A DNA stretch of 64,000 bases from positions 1 through 64,000 of the forward strand of contig NZ_KZ984564.1 of assembly GCF_003574445.1 (NCBI RefSeq), given 5' to 3'. Made by a program: the position numbers and the translations under genes. Below are positions 50,740 to 58,460 of the stretch, in pieces. How positions within the stretch are numbered: the first letter of the stretch is position 1; every line of letters begins with the position of its first letter. Under the pieces are notes generated by a model that did not search any database, was not told the origin of the DNA, and worked only from the letters and a program-made list of their open reading frames with translations. This stretch comes from Streptomyces sp. YIM 130001 (GTDB lineage: Bacteria > Actinomycetota > Actinomycetes > Streptomycetales > Streptomycetaceae).

Positions 50740-51459
50740 ATGTATGACCCCACAGTCGCCCGGCTCACCTACCGGGCCCTGCTCGGCCGCCGTCGCGCGC
50801 TGATCCTGTTCTCACTGCCCGCCCTGCTGATCGTGATCGCCGTCGCGGTCCGGACGCTCAGCGGTGCCGACGACCAGGTCGCGGCCGACGTGCTCGGCGG
50901 TTTCGCGCTCGCCACGATGGTGCCGCTGATCGGCGTGATCGCCGGTACGGGCGCCATCGGGCCGGAGATCGACGACGGCTCCGTCGTGTATCTCCTGGCC
51001 AAACCCATCAAGCGGCCCACCATCATCGTCACCAAGCTGATCGTCGCGATCGCCGTGACGATGGTCTTCTCGGCCGTACCCACGTTCATCGCCGGAATGA
51101 TCCTCAACGGCAACGGACAACAGGTCGCCATCGCCTACACGATCGCCGCCCTCGTCGGATCGATCGCGTACGCCGCCCTGTTCCTGCTGCTCGGCACGGT
51201 CAGCAAGCACGCCGTGGTCTTCGGGCTCGTGTACGCGCTGGTGTGGGAGTCGCTGTTCGGCTCGCTCGTCGCCGGGGCCAGGACGCTGAGCGTGCAGCAG
51301 TGGTCCCTGGCCGTCGCCCAGAAGGTGTCCGGCGGTGACCTGGTCAGCTCCGATGTGGGACTGCCGCTCGCGGTCGTCCTGCTCGTGGGGGTGACCGTGC
51401 TCGCCACCTGGTACGCGGGACAGAAGCTCCGCACGTTGACGCTCGCCGGGGACGAGTGA
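50740..51459 (+). CDS. ABC transporter permease (ABC-2 type)
   Basis: 239 aa, six predicted membrane helices; YRALLGRRRALILFSLPALLIVIA at the N-terminus and GPEIDDGSVVYLLAKPIKRPTIIVTKLIVA in the conserved loop. Pairs with the ATPase just upstream. The operon ends with the hairpin at 51488. Confidence 0.88.
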   Translation: MYDPTVARLTYRALLGRRRALILFSLPALLIVIAVAVRTLSGADDQVAADVLGGFALATMVPLIGVIAGTGAIGPEIDDGSVVYLLAKPIKRPTIIVTKLIVAIAVTMVFSAVPTFIAGMILNGNGQQVAIAYTIAALVGSIAYAALFLLLGTVSKHAVVFGLVYALVWESLFGSLVAGARTLSVQQWSLAVAQKVSGGDLVSSDVGLPLAVVLLVGVTVLATWYAGQKLRTLTLAGDE

Positions 51460-51487
51460 GCGCCGACAGCCTTCGGTGAGAACGATG

Positions 51488-51528
51488 TACGCGCGCGTGG
51501 TGGCGGTTTCGGCCTCCACGCGCGCGTA
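51488..51528 (+). terminator. Terminator of the ABC operon (CACGCGCGCGT-type hairpin)
   Basis: TACGCGCGCGTGG and its exact complement, 13-bp arms and a 15-base loop. Related sequence recurs at 56950-57043. Confidence 0.85.
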
Positions 51529-51620
51529 GAGGTCGATCCGGGGACGTACGTCGGACGTCCCGGCCCATCCCGTACCCGAGGCCGATCCGGGCCCGGCGCG
51601 GCCGCCCTAGCGTCGTCCGC

Positions 51621-52244
51621 ATGCGGATCGGAATTCTCGGAACAGGCAATGTGGCCCGCGCGATCGGCGCCGGAGCGCAAGCGGCCGGCCACGACGTCAG
51701 ATACGGCTCGCGCGACGCGGAGTCCAGACGCAAGGAGCTCGACCTGCCGGCGGTCCCGGTGGCGGACGCGGCGGCCCACGGCGAGATCGTCGTGAACGCC
51801 ATCGGGGGCAACGCCTCACTGGCCCTCCTGCCCACCCTGCGCGACCCGTTGACCGGCAAGGTGCTGCTCGACATCGCCATCGACCTCACCGAGGACATGC
51901 AGCTGGTCCACGTCGACTTCAGCCTCGGGGAACAGCTGCAGACCGCACTCCCCGGCACTCGGGTGGTCAAGGCCCTCTGCACGATGGACTCTTCCGTGAT
52001 GGTGAGCCCGCAGGTGCTCGCCGGAGCGAGCTCCGTCTTCCTCTCCGGAGACGACGACTCCGCCAAGCAGCAGGTCGACACGCTCCTCGCGGAGTTCGGG
52101 TGGCCGGCCGGATCCCGGGTGGACCTGGGCGGGATCGCGACGGCGCGGGCGCAGGAGCACTTCGCGTTGTTCTTCGTCGCCGCCGCGGGCGCGCTCGACA
52201 GTCACACGTTCAACATCAGGCTGGTACCGGCCGCCGAGTCGTGA
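51621..52244 (+). CDS. F420-dependent NADP reductase-like protein
   Basis: 207 aa. The N-terminal Rossmann motif is IGILGTGNVARAIGAGAQAAGHDVRYGSRD (residues 3-32), a G-x-G-x-x-A dinucleotide fold of the Fno/NADP-dependent F420 reductase type. Later segments are divergent, so it may be an NADP-binding protein of another role. Family members transfer hydride between NADPH and F420. Stand-alone gene. Confidence 0.85.
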   Translation: MRIGILGTGNVARAIGAGAQAAGHDVRYGSRDAESRRKELDLPAVPVADAAAHGEIVVNAIGGNASLALLPTLRDPLTGKVLLDIAIDLTEDMQLVHVDFSLGEQLQTALPGTRVVKALCTMDSSVMVSPQVLAGASSVFLSGDDDSAKQQVDTLLAEFGWPAGSRVDLGGIATARAQEHFALFFVAAAGALDSHTFNIRLVPAAES

Positions 52245-52574
52245 CGCCCACGCGGCCCACGCCCTGCAGCCCGCGGCCGGCCACGGCGAAATTCGGTGGC
52301 GAACAGGCGTACGTCCCCGGCACAGTGGACGTACGAGCGGCCGCCGGCGACGGTGTCCGCCGAGGGGGAGCGGAGCGCGGCGACGCGGATCAGCGGCGTG
52401 CCGTGCTCCCGGCAGGGCGGCGCGAGGCGGCAGGCTCCGGAGTGGTCATCACACTCCGTCGCAGCCGCTGCCCGGCGCGCCGCCCGGGGGGTGGTCCTCG
52501 GCCGCACATCGCGCCGAGGCCGCCCTTCGCGCCTGACGTACGGGACCTTCTGGGCAGCGAAGATCCCGCGCGGC
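52245..52574. other. 330-bp spacer, no gene supported
   Basis: Convergent end region between an F420-type gene and DUF488. No hairpin with long arms and no ribosome site linked to a plausible frame was found. Confidence 0.5.
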
Positions 52575-52952
52575 TCAGGACTCCAACTGCTCGACAAGTA
52601 CCGGGACATGACTGTGTTCCGGTTCCTTGACCGCGGTGAGCAGCGTCGCCGGGCCCTTCCCGAGCAGCTCGCGGAGATGTTCGAGGGCGGAGGCGGCGGG
52701 CTCGGCGCCCAGCTCGGCCTCGTAGCGCCGACGGAACTCGGCGTAATCGCTGTCGGGACCGTGGAACCAGCGGCGGAGCTCCGTCGACGGCGTGACGTCC
52801 TTCGGCCATGCGTCGATGTGTGCGTCGGCCTTGCTGAGGCCGCGTGGCCACAGCCGGTCGACCAGGATCCGGGTCCCGTCGTCCTCGGACGGGGGCTCGT
52901 AGACCCGCCGGACACGGACCTGCGGCTGGGACGAGGCACGGCGCGCGGTCAT
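52575..52952 (-). CDS. DUF488 family protein
   Basis: 125 aa, ATG at 52952. VRRVYEPPSEDDGTRILVDRLWPRGLSKADAHIDAWPKDVTPS (about residues 13-55) and the C-terminal LLTAVKEPEHSHVPVL are the defining DUF488 stretches, with conserved RLWPRG. The family is linked, by comparative genomics, to nucleic-acid or DNA-modification roles, but no biochemical function is established. Monocistronic. Confidence 0.9.
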   Translation of the reverse strand: MTARRASSQPQVRVRRVYEPPSEDDGTRILVDRLWPRGLSKADAHIDAWPKDVTPSTELRRWFHGPDSDYAEFRRRYEAELGAEPAASALEHLRELLGKGPATLLTAVKEPEHSHVPVLVEQLES

Positions 52953-53025
52953 GCGTCCAGGCTCCCAAGCCGCCCGGCGGTACGCCACCGCAGAACCCGC
53001 CCCGCGGGACGGGCCCGAGCAGAGT

Positions 53026-53850
53026 TCAGCCGAGCAGTCGCTCGAGTACGACCGCGATACCGTCCTCGTCGTTCGACGAAGTGACCTCGTCGGCCACGGA
53101 CTTGAGTTCCGGGTGGGCATTGGCCATCGCCACGCCGTGCGCGGCCCAGCCGAACATCGGTACGTCGTTCGGCATGTCGCCGAAGGCGATCGTGGAGGCG
53201 GCGGAGACCTTCAGGCGGCGGGCGGCGAGCGAGAGTCCGGTCGCCTTGGACAGTCCGAGCGGCAGCAGCTCGACGACCCCGGGACCCGCCATGGTGACGC
53301 TCACCAGGTCGCCGGCGATGCGCAGGGCGACCGCTGCGAGCTCGTCGTCGGTCAGGTTCGGGTGCTGGATGTAGACCTTGTTGAGCGGCGCGGACCACAG
53401 GTCGGTGGAGTCCGTGAAGGCCACGACCGGAAGCGGGCCCTGCCCGACGTCATAACCGGGCCCGACGATCACCTCGCCGTCCACTCCGTCGCGGCTGGCG
53501 GCGACCGCGAGGGGGCCCGTCTCCGCCTGGATCTTGTCCAGGGCGAGGCCGGCGAGCCGACGGTCCAGGGTCACCGACGTCAGCAGCCGGTGCTCTCCCG
53601 CGTGGTAGACCTGCGCGCCCTGGCCGCAGACGGCGATCCCGTCGTAGCCGAGGTCGTCCAGGATGTGCCGCGTCCACGGCACGGCGCGGCCGGTCACCAC
53701 GATGTGCGCGGCGCCCCGCGCGCACGCGGTGGCCAGCGCCCCACGCGTGCGCGCGGAGACCGTGTGGTCGTCGCGCAGCAGCGTGCCGTCGAGGTCGGTG
53801 GCGATCAGCTGGTACGGGAACGCTCCGGCGGGAGCGGGGGCAGCCGTCAC
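53026..53850 (-). CDS. HAD-superfamily Cof-like phosphatase
   Basis: 274 aa from the GTG at 53850; it overlaps the serS stop (GTGA), so it is translated with serS. LIATDLDGTLLRDDH (about residues 15-29) is motif I, VTGRAVPW motif II, and IAFGDMPNDVPMFG (about 216-229) motif IV. Paralogue of the gene at 41071. Substrate unknown, plausibly a sugar or nucleotide phosphate. Confidence 0.92.
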   Translation of the reverse strand: MTAAPAPAGAFPYQLIATDLDGTLLRDDHTVSARTRGALATACARGAAHIVVTGRAVPWTRHILDDLGYDGIAVCGQGAQVYHAGEHRLLTSVTLDRRLAGLALDKIQAETGPLAVAASRDGVDGEVIVGPGYDVGQGPLPVVAFTDSTDLWSAPLNKVYIQHPNLTDDELAAVALRIAGDLVSVTMAGPGVVELLPLGLSKATGLSLAARRLKVSAASTIAFGDMPNDVPMFGWAAHGVAMANAHPELKSVADEVTSSNDEDGIAVVLERLLG

Positions 53851-55124
53851 TTCGCGACCGGCTCGAGCAGCTCGCGGCCGCCCAGGTAGGGGCGGAGGAC
53901 CTCGGGTACCCGCACCGAACCGTCCGACTGCTGATGGTTCTCGAGCAGCGCGACGATGGTGCGCGGTACGGCGCACAGCGTGCCGTTCAGCGTGGCGAGC
54001 GGGCGGACCTTCTGCTCGTCCCGCATCCGGATCGCCAGGCGGCGGGACTGGAACTCGGTGCAGTCCGACGTCGACGTCAGCTCCCGGTACTTGCCCTGCG
54101 TCGGGATCCACGCCTCGCAGTCGTACTTGCGGGCCGCGGACGAACCGAGGTCGCCGGTCGCCACGTCGATCACCCGGAACGGCAGCTCGAGCGCGGTCAG
54201 CCACTCCTTCTCCCAGGTGAGCAGCCGCTGGTGCTCCGCCTCGGAGTCCTCGGGCTTCACGTACGAGAACATCTCGACCTTGTCGAACTGGTGGACCCGG
54301 AAGATGCCCCGGGTGTCCTTGCCGTGCGATCCGGCCTCGCGGCGGAAGCAAGGCGAGAAACCGGCGTAGCGCAGCGGCAGTCGGTCCGCGTCGATGATCT
54401 CGTCCATGTGGTACGCGGCGAGCGCCACCTCGGAGGTGCCGACCAGGTACAGGTCGTCCTTCTCCAGGTGGTAGACGTCGGCCGCGGCCTGGCCGAGGAA
54501 GCCGGTGCCGGCCATCGACTGCGGGCGGACCAGGGCGGGCGTGAGCATGGGCGTGAAACCGGCCGCGGTGGCCTGGGCGATCGCCGCGTTGACGAGGGCG
54601 AGCTCGAGGAGGGCGCCGACGCCGGTCAGGAAGTAGAAGCGTGAGCCGGAGACCTTCGCACCGCGCTCCACGTCGATCGCGCCGAGCGCCGTGCCCAGCT
54701 CCAGGTGGTCCTTGGGCGCGAAGCCCTCCTGGTCGAAGTCGCGGAAGGTGCCGTGCGTCTCGAGGGTGACGAAGTCCTCCTCGCCGCCCACGGGGACGTC
54801 GGGGTGGACCAGGTTCCCCAGGCGGAGCAGCAGCTCGTCGGTCTCGGCCTTGGCCTCGTCCTTGGCCGCGTCGGCGGCCTTGACCGCGGCGGCCAGCTCG
54901 CCCGTCTTCTTGAGGAGTTCGGCCTTCTCGTCGCCCGTGGCCTTGGGGATGAGCTTGCCGAGCGACTTCTGTTCGGCGCGGAGCTCGTCGAAGCGGACGC
55001 CGGACGACCTGCGCCGCTCGTCGGCGGAGAGCAGGGAGTCGACGAGGGCGACATCCTCTCCACGGGCGCGCTGGGAGGCGCGGACACGGTCGGGGTCCTC
55101 ACGGAGCAGGCGAAGGTCAATCAC
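53847..55124 (-). CDS. serS: Seryl-tRNA synthetase
   Basis: 425 aa; GTG at 55124 giving MIDLRLLREDPDRVRASQRARGED, the usual serS start. An N-terminal coiled-coil arm (about 30-100) for tRNA, then the class II core: FRREAGSHGKDTRGIFRVHQFDKVEMF (motif 2, about 265-291) and SDCTEFQSRRLAIRMR (motif 3, about 360-375). Charges tRNA-Ser and tRNA-Sec. In-frame codons upstream of 55124 do not match the family. Overlaps the HAD gene by 4 bp. Confidence 0.97.
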   Translation of the reverse strand: MIDLRLLREDPDRVRASQRARGEDVALVDSLLSADERRRSSGVRFDELRAEQKSLGKLIPKATGDEKAELLKKTGELAAAVKAADAAKDEAKAETDELLLRLGNLVHPDVPVGGEEDFVTLETHGTFRDFDQEGFAPKDHLELGTALGAIDVERGAKVSGSRFYFLTGVGALLELALVNAAIAQATAAGFTPMLTPALVRPQSMAGTGFLGQAAADVYHLEKDDLYLVGTSEVALAAYHMDEIIDADRLPLRYAGFSPCFRREAGSHGKDTRGIFRVHQFDKVEMFSYVKPEDSEAEHQRLLTWEKEWLTALELPFRVIDVATGDLGSSAARKYDCEAWIPTQGKYRELTSTSDCTEFQSRRLAIRMRDEQKVRPLATLNGTLCAVPRTIVALLENHQQSDGSVRVPEVLRPYLGGRELLEPVAK

Positions 55125-55816
55125 GCGGTCAAGGCTACCGGTGCGGGTGGTCGGCCCTCGACTTGATATTCCCTTGTGCGTGGAAATGCCCTTTTTGCCG
55201 AATTCAATAGACGTCTGCGGATCACCGGGGGCGGTCGAAGTCGCTGCTTCCGGAGCGAAATCCGGCCGCCTGTACGAGGTGCTCGCGCGGAGGCGGAGGG
55301 CTGCCGAGGTGCGGTCAATGGCCATCCGGGAATGCCCGGTTCGTGCCACGCGGGTGGCGGGGTGTTGACCGGGTTCCCTTGCGGGGAGGGCGACTTGGCG
55401 GTGCGTTGTCCACAGAAGTGCGCCACCCCGGAAAAGTTATCCACAGGCTGTGTTCAAGATCTGTGGATACCGGAAGTGATCATTCTGCATCCGGAATGCG
55501 AGGGGAAGAATTCCCGGATCAAACCGGCGCGACACCCTCTTTCGAGTGGAAGTGGCTCGCCCCAAAGAGTTGATCAATGGAATTGCGCTGACGAAGGGTG
55601 ACGTGCGGGGCTGTGGAGGGACTTGAGGCCTAGAGGCCGATTTGTCGACCAAGTCGCGTTCTGGTGTCGACTTGTCCCCAGGTCGAGACCCGACCCTGTG
55701 GATAACTCCTGTGGACAATGAAAATCCGCAGGTAGGACCGGGGTGCCGGGCCGTCGTCAGCCCTCCAGCATCCCTCCCCGGAACGTCCTCGCCTCCGGCC
55801 GCCGGCCGAGGACCGG
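55125..55816. other. 692-bp spacer between serS and pheA, with DnaA boxes
   Basis: No supported gene; frames are rich in Arg/Pro and have no ribosome sites. The unusual feature is the set of DnaA boxes (next entry), interspersed over 310 bp. The serS promoter should lie at 55130-55230. Confidence 0.7.
55406..55718. other. Cluster of four exact DnaA boxes plus near matches
   Basis: Exact: TTGTCCACA 55406-55414, TTATCCACA 55437-55445, and, on the minus strand, TTATCCACA (55697-55705) and TTGTCCACA (55710-55718). Near matches: 55462-55470 (minus strand) and about 55672. Density far exceeds chance. Confidence 0.75.
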
Positions 55817-56752
55817 TCAGAACCGGCCGTCCTGCACCCTGGCCAGCCAGTCGGCCGCGGCCATGAACTCACCGTCCGTGGTCCCGGCACGTGCTTCGGT
55901 CACGTCGGACACCGCGACACCGGCCCGCGGATACGAACCGAGGAAGCGCACCTTCGGCGCGATCCGCCGCAGCCCCATCAGGGCCTCGCCCACCCGGCGC
56001 TCGGCGACATGACCCTCGGCGTCCACGGCGAAGCAGTAGTTGCCGATGCCGGCGCCCGTGGGCCGGGACTGGATCAGCATCAGGTTGACGCCGCGCACCG
56101 CGAACTCCTGCAGCAGCTCCAGCAGTGCGCCCGGGTGGTCCTCACCCAGCCAGATCACCACCGACGTCTTGTCCGCACCGGTGGGCGCCGCGGGACGGGC
56201 CGGGCGGCCGACCAGGACGAAGCGGGTCTCCGCGTTCTCCGCGTCGTGGATGTCGGTGACCAGCGGCTCGAGTCCGTACGTGGCCGCCGCGAAGATCCCG
56301 GCGAAGGCGGCGTCGAAGTGGCCCTCCTGCACCAGGCGCGCGCCGTCGGCGTTGGAGGCCGCGGACTCCCACAGCGCGTCGGGCAGATTGGCGGCGAGCC
56401 AGTTGCGCACCTGCGGCTGGGACACCGGGTGACCGGTCACGGTCTTGATGTCGGAGAGCGTGGTGCCGGGCCGGGCGAGCAGGGCGAAGGTGATCGGGAA
56501 GAGGACCTCGCGGTAGATCATCAGCGGCTCGCCGGTGGCGAGTTCGTCGAGAGTCGCGGTGACGCCGCCCTCCACGGAGTTCTCGATCGGCACCAGGGCG
56601 CCGGCCGCGTCGCCGCTGCGCACCGCGTCGAGGGCCGCGGGGACGGACACCATCGGGACCAGCTCCCGGGTGGCCGCCTCCGGGAGCTTGCGAAGTGCGG
56701 CCTCGGTGAAGGTGCCCTCCGGGCCGAGGTACGTGTAGCGAGTCGCCGACAT
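55817..56752 (-). CDS. pheA: Prephenate dehydratase
   Basis: 311 aa. Converts prephenate to phenylpyruvate in phenylalanine biosynthesis. The N-terminal catalytic domain (about 5-185) starts YLGPEGTFTEAAL and has VPIENSVEGGVTATLDEL (about 54-71). The C-terminal ACT domain (about 197-275) carries HPGALLELLQEF and MLIQSRPTGAGIGNYCFAVD; the second replaces the usual ESRP motif with QSRP. Start ATG at 56752. No chorismate mutase domain, as usual in actinomycetes. Confidence 0.97.
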   Translation of the reverse strand: MSATRYTYLGPEGTFTEAALRKLPEAATRELVPMVSVPAALDAVRSGDAAGALVPIENSVEGGVTATLDELATGEPLMIYREVLFPITFALLARPGTTLSDIKTVTGHPVSQPQVRNWLAANLPDALWESAASNADGARLVQEGHFDAAFAGIFAAATYGLEPLVTDIHDAENAETRFVLVGRPARPAAPTGADKTSVVIWLGEDHPGALLELLQEFAVRGVNLMLIQSRPTGAGIGNYCFAVDAEGHVAERRVGEALMGLRRIAPKVRFLGSYPRAGVAVSDVTEARAGTTDGEFMAAADWLARVQDGRF

Positions 56753-57068
56753 GCGTAGTCCCTACTGGCGTCGAGTGAACGGTGGCGCTGCCGGTGCCGC
56801 CGGACAGGCTCCCGGGCACTGCCCCGGGGCCGCGGCGCGGTTCGCCGACATACGGTCAGCCTAATGCGCCGTACGAGTCCCGGTCCGCCTGTGGCCAGAG
56901 GCTGACCCGCGCGCAGGGGCCGCGGAAGCAGAGCCTGCGCCGGATGCCGCTACGTGCGCGTAACGGCCGAAAAGGGGGCGGCCTCCACGCGCGCGTAGAG
57001 GGCGAAAAGGGAACAGGCACCATGCTCCACGCGCGCGTGGAGCTACGGAAACGAGCGACTGCCCCGCC
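56753..57068. other. 316-bp spacer with CACGCGCGCGT hairpins
   Basis: No gene. GCTCCACGCGCGCGTGGAGC (57024-57043) is a perfect 20-bp palindrome 26 bp past the minus-strand DyP stop, a probable terminator. A second imperfect inverted repeat (about 56950-56998) uses the same CACGCGCGCGTA core; the CCTCCACGCGCGCGTAGAGG stretch there is identical to that at 51514-51533. Confidence 0.8.
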
Positions 57069-58454
57069 TCAGCCCTCCAGCAGCTCCTGCCCCACGTACT
57101 CGCCGTTGCGCGCCCCACGCGGCACCGCGAACACGGCGCTCGACTCGTGCCGGATGAACTTCGACAGCGCGTCCCCGCGGTCGAGCTTGCGCTGCACGGG
57201 CACGAAGCCGCGGTGCGGATCCGCCTGCCAGGCGATGAACAGCAGACCCGCGTCCGGCACACCGTCCGCGTCGTAGCCGTCGTGGAACGAGAAGGGGCGG
57301 CGCAGCATCGCGGCGCCGCCGTTCTGGTCGGGCCGGGAGATCCGGGCGTGCGCGTCGGACGCGACGAGTAGTTTGCCGTCCTTGCCGACCGCGTCGAGCT
57401 TCGGCTCGGTGGTCTCACTGCCGCCCGACAGCGGCGCACCGTCCTTCTTGCGGCGGCCGATCACCTGCTCCTGTGCGCCGGAGGACAGCCCGTCCCAGTC
57501 GTCGAGGAGCATCCGGATGCGGCGTACGACCGCATACGAGCCACCCGCCATCCAGGCAGGCCGGCGTGCGCCCTCGCCGGTGGCGAAGAGCCGCTCGCGA
57601 AAGTCGTCGTCGGACTCCTGGGGATTGTTCGTCCCGTCGACCTGCCCCATCAGGTTCCGCGTCGTCATCGGTCGCGCGGTGGCACCGGGGGACCGGTTGA
57701 AGCCGTTCATCTGCCAGCGCACCCGGGCCGCCTTGCCGGCCTCGCGCTGCAGCGAGCGCAGGGCGTCGAAGGCGACGAGCGCATCGTCGGCACCGATCTG
57801 CACCCACAGGTCGCCGTTGCTGCGCTTCGGATCGAGGCGGTCGGAGGAGAAGTCGGGCAGCGGGTCGAGTGCGCCGGGACGCTGCGCCTCGAGCCCGGTC
57901 CTGGCGAAGAAGCTGTGCCCGAACCCGAAGGTCACGGTCAGCGACGACGGCCCGGCGTCGAGGGCGATCCCCGTGGAGTCGTCGAGCGTGTGGCCGGCCA
58001 TCAGCCGGCGGGCCGTGGCCGACCAGCGGCGCAGCAGCGCGGCGGCCTCCGTGCGCCCGGCCGACGGCACGAGATCGAAGGCCACCAGGTGGCAGTGGGC
58101 CTGCGCAGCAGTGGTGATGCCCGGCTGCCGGGCTCCTTCGAAACCGACGGAACGGTCGCCGACGGAAGCCAGCCGCGCCCCTTCCTCGTCCCGCGTTCCG
58201 GCCGCCGCCGCGTACCCGCCGCCGAGACCCGCCGCCCCGAGGACGACCCCGGTGGCGCCCGCCGTCCCGATCAGCCGGCGCCGCGAAATCGTGCTCCCGC
58301 GCGCGTGGCCCTCGTCCGGTGCGGAGCCCGAGCCGGATGTACCGGAGTCGGATCGCGCGCCGGATTCCGGGTCGACAGATCGCGCGCCGGATTCCGGGTC
58401 GACAGAAGGGTCGACGTCAGGGGCGGAATCCGAGTTCCTTGAGGAGCCAGCCAT
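57069..58454 (-). CDS. dtpA: Dyp-type heme peroxidase, Tat-exported (DtpA-like)
   Basis: 461 aa. Twin-arginine signal SRRRLIGTAGATGVVLGAAGLGGGYAAAA (about residues 57-85) after a 55-residue acidic leader, unusually long for a signal. The GXXDG heme-pocket motif GQVDGTNNP lies at about 266-274; WQADPHRGFVPVQRKLD and the proximal His region follow. Class A/EfeB-type DyP. In S. lividans the orthologous DtpA is extracytoplasmic and is linked to GlxA copper-oxidase maturation. Six bp after copCD, so it is the distal end of the copper operon. The leader contains a 27-bp DNA duplication (58351-58404). Confidence 0.93.
   Translation of the reverse strand: MAGSSRNSDSAPDVDPSVDPESGARSVDPESGARSDSGTSGSGSAPDEGHARGSTISRRRLIGTAGATGVVLGAAGLGGGYAAAAGTRDEEGARLASVGDRSVGFEGARQPGITTAAQAHCHLVAFDLVPSAGRTEAAALLRRWSATARRLMAGHTLDDSTGIALDAGPSSLTVTFGFGHSFFARTGLEAQRPGALDPLPDFSSDRLDPKRSNGDLWVQIGADDALVAFDALRSLQREAGKAARVRWQMNGFNRSPGATARPMTTRNLMGQVDGTNNPQESDDDFRERLFATGEGARRPAWMAGGSYAVVRRIRMLLDDWDGLSSGAQEQVIGRRKKDGAPLSGGSETTEPKLDAVGKDGKLLVASDAHARISRPDQNGGAAMLRRPFSFHDGYDADGVPDAGLLFIAWQADPHRGFVPVQRKLDRGDALSKFIRHESSAVFAVPRGARNGEYVGQELLEG
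58351..58404. repeat. 27-bp perfect tandem duplication within the DyP gene
   Basis: Two exact 27-bp copies in frame, encoding two copies of VDPESGARS in the N-terminal leader upstream of the twin-arginine motif. The gene's reading frame is preserved. Confidence 0.95.
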
Positions 58455-58460
58455 GGTCGT

